From: Amyelois transitella
Taxonomy: Eukaryota > Arthropoda > Insecta > Lepidoptera > Pyralidae
DNA: 64,000 bases
Assembly (NCBI RefSeq): GCF_032362555.1
Contig: NC_083516.1
Location: 3,869,001-3,933,000 of the forward strand
Reading direction: 5' to 3'
This document shows positions 47,826-59,500 of this stretch, one piece after another (positions within the stretch are counted from its first letter, which is position 1; each line of letters opens with the position of its first letter). Below the pieces are notes generated by a model. The model made no database searches and had not been told where the DNA came from. It was given only the letters and a program-made list of their open reading frames with translations. Both the position numbers and the translations under genes were made by a program.

Positions 47826-50800
47826 ATGGATAAAGTTAAATCAACTATAGAAGGATTAAAATCAACTTCATCTGCTCGCGTTCAAGAAACTTTATTAAAG
47901 ATAAGAAGTAATGTAATAATAAATGACGCTGGTATTAAACTTTTTAGACAAAGTGGTGGATTAGATTTACTAGTGCCCCATTTGCGCAAGCCAAACGAGA
48001 GAATTCTTGATATCGCTCTAAGTATCCTTGGAAATTGTTGTCTCGAAGAGGAAAGCAGCCTAGCAGTAAGTTTTCAGTGATAATTTTATAAATCTAATTC
48101 TTAGATATTCTTATATGAAGTTCACAGTAGTCACATTTGAAAAAACATTAATAAGATATTTATTCCACTTAATATCCTACACTTACTGTACACTAGCAAT
48201 ATTTGTGTATTTATTTTTACTTCGTTTTTATTTCAAATTCTAAATATTTTGTTTGTATAATATGCATTTCGGTTTTACATCATATTGGCTTTACAGGTTG
48301 GCAAGTTAAATTCATTTGGACCATTAGTATCTATACTGAAGACGGTGTGTCGAGACAGTATCGTTGGAAGAGCTTGTCGTGTGATAGGAAATCTGGCACA
48401 ACGCACCAGCAATGCTGAAGGCCTACATAATCATGGAGCAGTAACAGCATTAGTTGCTCTCATTGAAAACAGGGATAAAAACACATCATACCCTACTCTT
48501 ACTATGGCTGTGAGAGCAATCAGGTAATAATAATATTATTATCTTAAGATTTTAATATATAACAATTTAAAAAAAAATTGGATGTTTGGATATCATGGGA
48601 AATTATCAAATTTATTTCAACTTATTTTGAGACCAACTGAATCTATGTAGTATTTATAACTGTACTGTACTTTATAATATTACAAATAACAGTATGTAAC
48701 TGTTATTTGTAATATTATAAACACAATAGATAGCCTTGATAAAACATATAGCTTAAGTTTGTGACTTACACCTAAGGTATTAAATACCCATAGAATAAAC
48801 TAGTATAAACTTAGATAATAGGGTACCGGACAGTAATCGAAAAAAAATCTAAGTTGTGTTTTAAAATAAAGTTTGTTATACAAGAACATCACATAATAAA
48901 GATTTTTAAGAAATAACAATGATTTATAATTTTAAATCAATAAATAAAGTTGCATAAATCCAATATTTTTTATCTGTGCAGCGTAAGAACCCAAACACCA
49001 ATCACAGTGAGTGACGTCATACGTAATGACTGATAAGTAAACACCACTGCTTTGTATGTTATTTCGAGTTATTCTACGATTTATTTGCATTTTTCTAAAA
49101 ATATTTAATTGTAATTAGTTACGAATTGAAGGACTTTACTCATAACAGAAGTTGTCGCAAGTGCTTGAAGCCGCCTATCAAGCTTTTATCATGGAACAAG
49201 GTTACAAACCGACAAATCTCCCAAAAGATTGATATTATATTTTCATGGTGGGCAGTTCCTTTGCCACTAATACCGACTTTTATTTGCTGAATTAAGCAAT
49301 GTGGAAACATTTGTGTAAGTATTTCAACCTCTTTTTGTTTATCTTAACAACAGAAATGATTGAAGAAATTACAAACGAAAACATAACCTAAAACTAGTTA
49401 TTTTCACATATTTTTTTCTATGATTTTAAAGGTTAGATATTTATGGGTTTTGCATGTTTCTAGATCTGCGAGAAAATACTTAAATTATCCAAGCACTGAT
49501 CACTTGTAATATGGCTTGTAGTTTGTTTTTCAAACATATGACGTCACGCGATCAGAATTGACGTAAAGTGCTGTTTTCGCGGCAATTTTAAATAAATTAC
49601 GTTTTTCTCGTTTTTAAATACTCCAAAAGATTTATTTATTTAAAATAATATTTTTTATGGATATATAAATAAATAAAGATTATTTTTAAACACAATCTGA
49701 AAAGTTGTCCGGTACCCTATTGTTGTCATCCTTCAATGGCACTAATGTTTTTTTTTACCATTTAGGCAACTTTGGATGGTTATAGACAAAAGAGAGGAGA
49801 TGCTTGCTCTCAACGCTGTGCGCTGTATAGCAATACTAGTTACAACTGAGTGTGAGTCAGCGGGGATAATAAAGTCTACCAATCCAGCCAGGGAAACTGA
49901 GGGATTCAGGAAAAGCCAGGAGGAATTAGTCATTGGAATACTTAAATGCCTTGGATATTTCACAACTCATGCAACAGCACAATGTGCAGAACAGGTATGT
50001 CTCCCCAGCTCACAGCACCAATAGAAATAAGAACCACTCCTTCTCTTTCTCATTGATGTTGTAAAAGGCAACTAAGGGATGGGCCTTTAAACTTGAGATT
50101 CTTCTTTTAGGCAATTGACACTATTTGAATCCCAATTCAATCATCAAGCCAAAATTTGCCCTGTCTATAGAGTAAGTATATATATGTATGTATGTATAGG
50201 AAAGATATGGAGTAGTCCTATTCTTAAGTGCCAGTATCCCTATGGTTTCTAGATAATATTGCAATAGAATGTGGCTAAAATTAATAAAAGCCCCTTAGAT
50301 ATAACAGGTTTTTAGTGTAAATGAACTGCCAAAGGTGTTTGATTGACATTGTGGTTATGGGTACAAATTCTGTAAGCAGGAAGTTAGGATATATTATTTA
50401 GACTATATACATACACTCTGACATTGATAATTATTTACACCCTGTATAGTATTGAATGATCAAAACTCAACAATTAGCAATATAAAAAATAATTATAATT
50501 ATATACAATGCTTTAATCCTTTTCTTTTAAGATTCAAGGAGATGGCAGAGGATATCAAAGTCTTGTAGCTTTGACAAAATTATATGAATCCTTAGCCTTA
50601 AAATGCCTGATGAATCTGTGTTACCTGTCTCCATGTCGACCTCTGTTAGGCACTGCAGGGTTAGTAGAGTGTCTTGTGGGAATACTACAAAAGATATCAG
50701 GTAAAATAATATTGAAAATTTATTAGACTTATGTATAAGTACTTTGTATCCAAATCTATACTAATATTATAAAGCTGAAGAGTTTGTTTTGTTTGTTTGT

Positions 50801-53800
50801 TTGTTTAAACGCGCTAATCTCAGAAAATACTGAACCGATTTGAATAATTCTTTCACTGTTAGGTAGTCTATTTATCGAGGAAGGCTTTAGGCTACATTTT
50901 ATCCCGGATTTCCTACGGGAAACGTCAACAATGCAGGTGAAAGTTGAATGAGTCGGCCATCTGTGGGCTTTCCACGCGAACGCTGCGCAAACCAACAAAG
51001 ATATAGTAAAACAATGTACTAAAGATGTGAAGTACTCATTTTTTGCCACAAAAAAGTCCGCGAGAGCATATATCTATCTCTTAAGGTTTACTTACAATAA
51101 CCACTTTTATGTTCATTTTTTAAGATTATTTTTTCATTATAAACATAAGTTATTTTGAAACCAATTTTCTTTAATTCAGTTTTAATCCTTATCCAAATAA
51201 ATATGTTTATTACTTTCAGCTTTTCATGTAGACTAAAATTGCCATTTACAGTATATAAATCAGACGAATAGGTTTTGAGATATAGTCGTTATAAGCAATT
51301 TGCAGCGAAACATTTAATACGGCGAACCAGCGTTTTTTCTAATACGCGTGACCGCCTGACAAAATAACTATTCCACGCGGACGAAGTCGCGGGCACAGCT
51401 AGTTTGGAAATAAAAATATTCTATTCTATGATTAAAGTTACACATTTACGTTAATGGTCTTTGAAAGTCGAAATTGAGTTGAAATCGATTTACAAATCGA
51501 AGTCTCAGTGCCTATAATTTTGTTTGCATTGTACACACAATCATACATATTATGTATAGATTATTGTTTTATAATATAGTTAATAATCCATGTATATATC
51601 CAGTATAGTGTAATGTAGGAAATCTCAATTCGATCACTAAGCCAAACAGCTGAGCGTGGCCTATCAGTCTTTTCAAGACTGGTTGCTGTCTACCCCGTTA
51701 GGGATATAGACGTGACATATGTATGTATAGTAAATTATATTTTTAGAGGTCTTATGGTGGCCAGAGGGTGCCGCCCGAGCACTTGCCCAGCTGAGCGGGG
51801 AGTCTGTGAACCGCTCGCGGCTGCGGCACTGCGGCGGCCTGCCTCTGTTAGTGGCGGCGGCGAGAGAGCACCCGTGCGCCATGCATGCTCTGTTGCAGTA
51901 TGTGTTCGATGATACGTGTGAGTATTCTTCTTGCCGTGGTGTTAATCCCTGTTACATCATCACCTATCTAGAGAGTAGCCTAGGAAGCGATTTTGACCAT
52001 GATCCCGTATTGGGTAAGTCAGGTTTTTACTCAGATTAGAAACTAACCCATATTGGATCATTGTAAAACCTGCACACTATGAATGTGTATGTAAATGTAA
52101 CTATTTCTCGAAATTAAACTCAAATTTTGAATTTATTCATTGGTTTTGTTCAATGTGTCCCTGAATAGATTTTTGTAAAGGAATTAAATTTTTGTACTGT
52201 AGAATTTTAGTGTCCCTTTATTTCATTTCATACTTTTTGCCAGTGGCAATCCTGTGGTTTAGGTATTTGCACCTGATTTATTGTTTTTTTCTATTACCTA
52301 CAGCATTCCAAATTCTTGTCAATGAAGGCCTAATAAGTCTACTAACAGATGAACTGACAAAATATCTTGGCACTATGGATATAGAACATAATAATACGGA
52401 AAATACTAACAAGCTGAATGAAACCACGGAGCCTCTTGTTGATAAGAAATTAAGAACCGAATTAAAAGTAGAAGAGAAAGAAGCACCAAAGAATGTGGAA
52501 GCAAAAAGTTGTTTATTCTTGCGGCGGAAAAGTCACTTAGCTAAAAACGAAGATGAATTGAAAGTGGTAATAGAAAGAGATAACATGATAGTCGGTTTCA
52601 TTGATGCGGTTGATAGCGACGCCAGTGATGAAAGTCAGAGTGAGGATGATAGCGGAGCTCCAAAACGAAAAGGGACCAAGAGAGCTAGATCTGGGAGTCC
52701 AAAATTAGCTCAAAATGTAAGTAAATTAAAGTATTCTTCATTAAAATGACTCATTTTTATATAAAGAATATGATTTTATATAGTAGCCTGTTGCCCATAA
52801 CACAGGAAACCTTCCATATACACCATGTCATGAATGAGACATTTACTTCTGAATAAATATATTTTCAATATATTTATCTTTCAGAAACCTCAGTTAATCA
52901 AAATGGCCAATAAGGATTGGTCTGCTGGTGTGTACTGGGAGCCTAAAAGTCCCGAATGGCCGATCACATGTCAACCTTTAGGGTCTCGCGGTGCGCTGAG
53001 TCCAGATAGATCAGAATATGGACCAATGTCTCCATATTCCGACGAGAATCAATCTGGATTTAGCCCAGAATATAGGGGATTCTCCAATAAGCGAGCCCGT
53101 TGGGATCGGAGTCCAGAGTCTGGTTTCAGTACGGGAGAAGGCAGTTCCGCTTCGCCATATTGGACTGAGTATCAGTGGAGCCCCAGCAGCTCAGGAAGCC
53201 CTACCTCGCCGTTAAGTGTTAATGAAGGTAAGACAATGACAGCAGTTACCAACCATCTCACTAATCAATTTATACTTTTTAGACTTGGTGAAACACAACA
53301 ATCGAGAAATTCAATACTGGAAACCATAACAACTGTCATACGCAATGAGTTAATCTCCATTCTCTGTCTCCATCTCTTTTACTTCATTATGTTTATCATA
53401 CATAAACTCAAGTGATTATATCTCTTAATAAATTTCTTATAAGATTTTTGTTGTGGAAAAACTTTGTTACAGACAGTTCAGACTCAGAGATATCGGGGCG
53501 TTACTCGCCCGTTTGTAGCGAGACTGACGACGCAGTTAACATCGCGCCGCGAAGCTCGGCAGCCGAGTTAGACGCCGCTCAAGTAGCTCATGACCTTGAC
53601 GAGCTCATCATGGAAGATGACGATAGCGTGGAAGAGGAAACACCATTATCAGGTATATGGGAAGGATTTTATTGACGTTTCGTTAAAGAAATGCTAGTGT
53701 GGCTATACTTCGCAAACTTAAGAGCATTCTTTTCTAGATAGACGCCTCTCTTTCATAGACCACTACACGGGGAGGTTGGAGGAGCTGATCGAAATGCAGC

Positions 53801-55945
53801 ACAAGTAGGGCTTGACTTTTTCTTTTTTTTTCCCCTCCGAAGAGTAAATAATCCCTCGACGAGCTCATGAGAGGGAGCTGATGTCTTTGTTAGGTGTGAC
53901 ACATCATAGCGATTTGCGCACAGCACGGCCATAGAATGGATGTTCTCGTAAAGTCATCTCATTTGTTTCAGAAGAAGCAAACAAATTAGACATGAGTACG
54001 AAATCGTCCCGAATCGCGTGCGTTCTAGTCCTACTATTCAGAGTTTCGCACGGCGCGTGCAATTTTCACGGCGCACGTGAAGAGCCCGTGCCCAATCATA
54101 CAATGGAACTATTGACAGGGAAAGAGTGCCTAAACGCTTTGCTGGACTATGTGGAACGATGCAAGAGGCCGCTTGGAAGGGCCGCCAGAATACTAGCAAG
54201 AGTTTTAAGGTGACATTATCTATTTACTTGTATTTCATATTGAATATGCGATAGAATAGGAGATGATCTCTCTTTCTGAGAATACCTTAAAGTAGCTAGG
54301 TAACTAGTGTATTAAAATATTAAAGGGCACTTGGTACAAGCAGATAGCTGGTTAGAAAATAAAACCTCATACTCTGAACAAAATTAATAAAATGATTTTC
54401 TTTTTGCAGTAATGCGCTGTGTTTAATGAACATATTGAGGCACCGACTGGCTCTTAGATTACACAGCATGACTGTCAGTTCCAAGCATCCGCCAGCTAAA
54501 TGTCAGCAGTGTAAACAGGTTAACTCTTTTTTATTTTATTTACCGTTCATTAACCGGAGCTGGGAATGTAGTATTTGGACGATCGATGTGTTTCCGGATA
54601 TGAATATTCTACAATTAAAAAAAATAGCTTTAGGTATAAATATCATGTCATCTAAACATCCGACTCGAAGGACAAATTTTGAGAAGTGATACGGTCAATC
54701 CGTGTTAAGGTCAGTAATTCTGACAGCCTCTACCGACATATTCCGTCTTGCTCGTGCTCAGCTATTTCACACGCACACCTGATTTTAACCGAAGCTCTTC
54801 TAAGTCAAATATTAAATTTTAGAAATTTGTTACAGATTGTAAGACTGAGTGCTAAGTTATTAGTTCAATTGACTATTCTGGCGGAATCCAGTTACGGTAT
54901 CGGTGAAATCAGTTACCAGCTGCTAAAAGGCAATTCTTCTATGAAACAAACGCTAGCTTTAACACTGCCATATATAGTAAGGTGAGATTACAGATATAAT
55001 AAAAATGATTTTGTAGTTTATAATTTTTTTTATCGTTATAACCAATCAAGCGTTTCTATAAGAGACGCAATGTATTTGCTGGTTTAGGTTTTACTTGGAT
55101 TTTCCCTACTTTAAAAAGAGGGTTACGCTTTTGTTTTAGAAAAACGCGCCATGCATTTAGTTCATTATAACTCATCTTATTTCAGAACTGAGAAAGCGTT
55201 AAAGAAATACTTCATAGACTGCAGTGCGCTGAACTTCCTGTTCGCTAACATCTCGGAGTCCAAAGAAGACATTCAAGACTGCGTCACTGCCATAGTAAAG
55301 TTAGCCTCCAATGTTCATATTAAAGATCCAAAATCTTTAGAAAGTAGGTTCAAAGATCAAGTCTATGTTAGCTATGATCCTGTACTAGATAATCTATCAG
55401 TAGATGAAGTAGTCACCTTCCAGCTAGACGATTTATCCTTAGTAAAAGCGAACAAAGTGTTCCTATGTCAAAACTCTGAATATTTCAGCGCCATGCTTAT
55501 GGGCTGTTTCAAGGAGTCTGTAGAAAAGTGCGTTCGTCTCACAGATGTTTCGAGACCCGCCCTCGAATATCTTTTTACTTTATTACACTGTGGTTTGAAT
55601 AACCCTCAGTGTGAAATACAGATATTCCCAATGGCTGAAGACTTGGAAACTAATTTAGAAGTTCTATTACTTGCGGACAGGTACTTGCTAGATAGACTGA
55701 AGGAGTTAATGAGTAGTGCGATATTGCAATTTCAGCTGACGCCCGAGAATGCCGATAAGATTTATGTGTGGTCTTTGAGCAAAGGAATGGGATTTTTGTG
55801 TGTAGAATCTGTAGCGTATTTGCTAACTGGAAAAATGTGCGAGACGGCGCGTGCGCGGTCGTTCCAAACTATCCTTAGCTTGGAGTATAAAGACCAGTGG
55901 TTAGATGACATCAAGTCTATGATCCGAAGGCAGCTTGTAAAATGA
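47826..55945 (+). CDS. ARMC5: ARMC5, armadillo-repeat and BTB-domain protein
   Basis: Twelve exons: 47826-48065, 48297-48523, 49766-49994, 50532-50700, 51747-52013 (or ..51917), 52304-52716, 52885-53227, 53473-53652, 53972-54209, 54410-54518, 54836-54981 and 55186-55945. The long form is 1106 aa. The N-terminal half holds armadillo repeats (GGLDLLVPHLRKPNERILDI, GRACRVIGNLAQRTSNAEGL, SLALKCLMNLCYLSPCRPLL). A Ser/acidic, disordered middle follows (DASDESQSEDDSGAPKRKG and SP-rich text). More helical repeats come next, then a C-terminal BTB domain (VTFQLDDLSLVKANKVFLC, SEYFSAMLMGCFKES). In vertebrates ARMC5 is a Cullin-3 adaptor that targets RNA polymerase II subunit RPB1. Introns carry a 905-bp TIR element (intron 2), SINE pieces (introns 3 and 4) and a Helitron-like element (intron 4). 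Confidence 0.92.
48672..48720. repeat. Perfect 22-bp inverted repeat (hairpin)
   Basis: Arms ttataatattacaaataaca.. and its exact complement flank a five-base loop in ARMC5 intron 2. A/T-rich; probably a small MITE relic or a chance palindrome. Confidence 0.7.
48817..49721. mobile_element. Non-autonomous DNA transposon with 16-bp terminal inverted repeats
   Basis: The ends aatagggtaccggaca and tgtccggtaccctatt are exact complements, and the next 30 bases inside also match partly. The element is 905 bp, fills most of ARMC5 intron 2, and encodes no long ORF. No clean target-site duplication could be read, so its superfamily is not assigned. Two tgacgtca-like motifs lie in the interior. Confidence 0.75.
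50030..50235 (+). repeat. SINE copy abutting a reverse 5' fragment
   Basis: A forward copy (cactccttctctttctc to tatgtatgtatgta) is followed directly by a reverse fragment (aaagatatggagtagtccta). It lies in ARMC5 intron 3, just after exon 3. Either two insertions or a rearranged pair. Confidence 0.65.
50755..51402 (+). mobile_element. Helitron-like non-autonomous element
   Basis: The 648-bp element begins TCTATACTAATATTATAAA and ends CACAGCTAG. It is inserted exactly between A (50754) and T (51403), with no target duplication. Just before the CTAG end is a short hairpin (cgcg gacgaagt cgcg). 5'-TC, 3'-CTRR, a subterminal hairpin and A/T insertion are the Helitron hallmarks. No Rep/helicase is encoded, so it depends on another element. 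It lies in ARMC5 intron 4. Confidence 0.75.
51617..51730 (+). repeat. SINE copy, 3' half
   Basis: Runs from aatctcaattcgatcacta through agctgagcgtggcctatcag to gatatagacgtgacatatg and a tatgtata tail, ending about 17 bases before ARMC5 exon 5. Its tail lies next to that exon's polypyrimidine tract and could supply part of the splice signal. Confidence 0.75.
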
Positions 55946-56149
55946 ACTATGCATAGTATTTTGGTTATTGAGTTATTGTTATATCGAGATTGGTTATTAT
56001 TAAGAAGGATACCTAATTAATAACTTTTTAATCCTACTTATTACTGTGCTATCGTACTCGGTATTTGGTGGTCTGCTCTCAATCTCGTTTTGCCATAAAT
56101 ATCTTAAATAATAATTAAAAACCCGCCTATAAATTTTTATTGCATTTAA

Positions 56150-56300
56150 TGAGCAACTCAATTAGATTTCGCCTCCAGCTCCGCCCGCGTGAAAAAGTAC
56201 CCTATGTCCTTTTCCGTACTCCTCGCTATATGTATGCAAAATTTCATGAAGACCGGTTTCGTGGTTTTATCGTGAAAGACAAACAAACGTATATTTTACA
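56150..56300 (+). repeat. Moth interspersed repeat fragment in ARMC5 3' UTR
   Basis: Text such as ctccgcccgcgtgaaaaagt and catgaagaccggtttcgtgg resembles a repeat I know to recur in moth genomes. It shows no ends here. ARMC5 polyadenylation signals (AATAAA) lie near 56377 and 56504, so the transcript probably includes it. Confidence 0.45.
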
Positions 56301-56532
56301 GGAAATGTTTAATTTTGTAAATGAAATGTAATTTTTTAATTGTGATATGTATGAAATTTATAAAAAGTGGAATAGAATAAAGCGAAAAGATATATTTTTA
56401 TTCAAGTACATGTATTGAAAGAAATGTGTTGAAATGTTTATAGCATGTTTTACATATTTAAAAAGCAATACTTATGTAAATATTGTTTATTTGTGTTAAT
56501 TACAAAATAAAGTTATGCAATAACACAAGCTT

Positions 56533-59500
56533 TCATTGCTTTCTCGGAGATACTCTTATCTGAATGTCTTGATTAGGAATCAAGACTTGGCACATTATGG
56601 GGGATACTTCAGAGCTATTAATGCATTCCAAGTCAAAGTTCTGCACTATCTGAAAAAATAGAAGATTTGATAACCAAAATAATGTTGTCTTAAAGGAAAT
56701 CATGAATATTTTATTAATTCTACTAAATTTGGAGGATTCTACAAATTCTCAGTATAATCATACCAACTACTTAATAGCATAAACAAATTGATTAACCTTG
56801 TGTAAAGAACCAAATCCTCCAATGTCCACCACAGAGTACTGAAAAACTATCACGCTACGACAATTATGCATATAGCACATAGAAATGATATGGGATATTA
56901 GGTAAGTATACCTAATTACATTGAATAAACTTACTTGGTGAATAATTTCAGTCAGCTGAAGCATGGCGATTCTCTTACCCACACAAGAACGGGCGCCCAT
57001 AGCGAAAGGCAAAGAAGCTGATGGTACATGCTTGGCTAAGTCTTGTCGCCTGGGGTCGTTCCTATCCCATCGATAAGGCAGGAATTTGTCTGCTTGACTA
57101 AAATTGTGCTCATCCCTCCCAGATGTGAAAATGGAAGCAACAATTGGGGTCTAAAACAGTATTACATATTAAGAAAGAGACTTCATAATTAGAAAGTGCT
57201 TAATATGCATGTCGTGTTAAGTAAAAAAATAGCAAACATTGTTTAATTTTTTAATTTCAACTTTAGATGTTTTGATTCTAAGTTGGGAACAGTATGCTGA
57301 TACTTTAAAAGCTGTGTAGCAATTGAAAAAGATGTTATGTCATTTTAGATTGAAGAATTTTTTGTGAAATTTGTGGTAAGGATTATCTCTGAATAATATA
57401 CAATGTAACAAACTTATTTACACTCATTTATTAGGTCTTTTTTGGCATAATTTTTGCAACTGTATTTTTTATTTCTTCCTTTATGTGATTGTAGGGTTCT
57501 TCAATTTCACTAGGCGCTTCAGGTATCCCAAGCTTTCTCCTCAAAGATGGTGACAAGAGACACAAGTTCTGGATCAAACCGAATCCGCTCGAGGTAACCC
57601 AATAAAGGCACATACATGATGGAACACTGGCTGCTACAGGTATCATTACTAGGGAAAATACTCTGAATACATTTGTGAAGGTATTATACATTTTTGATGG
57701 CTCTCTCAATTTTGACATCCTCTGTATTTCTATGATAGTCAAATTAGTTATTCCAAATGCTACAGGCAAAATAAGGGAATGATCAGGTTCCACTAAATTT
57801 GGTATCCAACCAAATCCTCCACCAGACAATTCCATAAACGTCACTAAGGCAGCAGGGTCGCCTGACTGCATGTACACCAAATTTCTAAGAGCAAAAGACA
57901 TGCACACCCATATTGGAATTTGACACCAAATAACTAAACTTGCTTTGAAGGGATGGCAATTATCTCTTACAATAAGCTGTTGCCATTGCTTCTTCAGGGA
58001 TCTCTTATACAATACTACTGCTTGTTTATCTGTTAAATTGTATACTTTCTTAGCTATTGTGGTCTCTTTTTTCAATTCATTAATCATGTCTTTTAACTCT
58101 AAGCTAATATTTTCAACTTTTGCCAAAATATAATTTTGATATATTGTAAGAGGCAATGTTATTAATCCGCGTATGAGTATAGTGGAACTCACTACTGTTG
58201 CCCACCAGGTCAGGCCGGTTGTGTCATGAAAGTATAACAAGCCATCTTGCATTAAGTGTACTAGGGTACTGTTGGATATACTTGTATAAGTCTGCTGCTG
58301 CCATTCCACAAAAGCTTCCATAGAAATGTGCCGTCTATTCGAACAATTAGTATCATAAATTATACTGTTTTGTGTGGGGTGATTATATCCATCGCCCCTT
58401 TTCTGGTATAGATCAGAATTAAGAGCACTGAAATTCCTGCTGTTATAATAAATAATATACTTTTTGTAATTTCTGAAATATTTTATGCAGTTCATGGTTA
58501 TTTCCTAAAAATATAATTTTAAAAATATTTCCGATTTCAACAACTTATATTCACTTCATATTTTGACTATCTTAACCAATCCTACCTACGTACGTTCATA
58601 CGTTGACAATAAGTTTTCTTTATTTTACCGTAATGACGTGTGTGAAAAATGTTACCAGACTACAAATTTCCATACCTCTAGTACTTAATTATATATCACC
58701 GTCATTCATAATTTTATTTCAATAATTATTTTATTAAATATATAGTTTAAAATCATTGTTTCTCTGCCATCAAGCGTACATACTAATGCCTTACTTTTCT
58801 CTTATGACATTATAATATAAAAAAATTATTACATAACTTAATTTGTTTTTTTTATATAAAATTATAAAAGTAAATTAATATACTTACCCCAGAATCCAAA
58901 ATGTAATTTCCAAGAATATTTTCTTTAGGCAATATCCTAGTCAAAAATGGAGCCACGGGATATAATCGCATCGTTTCCTTAATAACGAGTTGTATTTTAT
59001 TTTTGTCATTCGATCTCAACTCATTGCTTACTTTAGGGTGTCTTGAAAGTAACAGCAATATCCACAGTGTTGTATACGCCGTCTTGTGAACAGAAAGATA
59101 CATAGCATTTAGATTTCTCATAATTTAGTAACGTCCTTACCACCTTTCTGCATCTAACCTAAATGCCTCAATTATATTTTTTTATTAGTGTTTACCGTAT
59201 CTCCCGCAGCTATTACAAAATCTGCTGCAATTTTTGTAATATTATCGTCCGAAATGTTTTCCTTGCACAATTTGTTAATTAAACCATCACTTTTATGCCT
59301 CTTTCTTATGATTTCTTTGACAATTTTGTGTGCTGTGAATATAAAAGCAAACACCTAATTTAAAAAATATGAAACATTTGGGTAAAAATGTTTCTAGTAG
59401 GTAATTTAATACTGAAGATTTAAAATTATCCCTACTAATATCATAAACGCGATTATCTGGCTGTCTGTCTGTGATACTTTCACACTTAAACCACTAAACC

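Noticed and set aside
50756-51049. 97-aa minus-strand ORF
   Set aside because: Lies within the Helitron-like element and matches no protein type; a chance frame.
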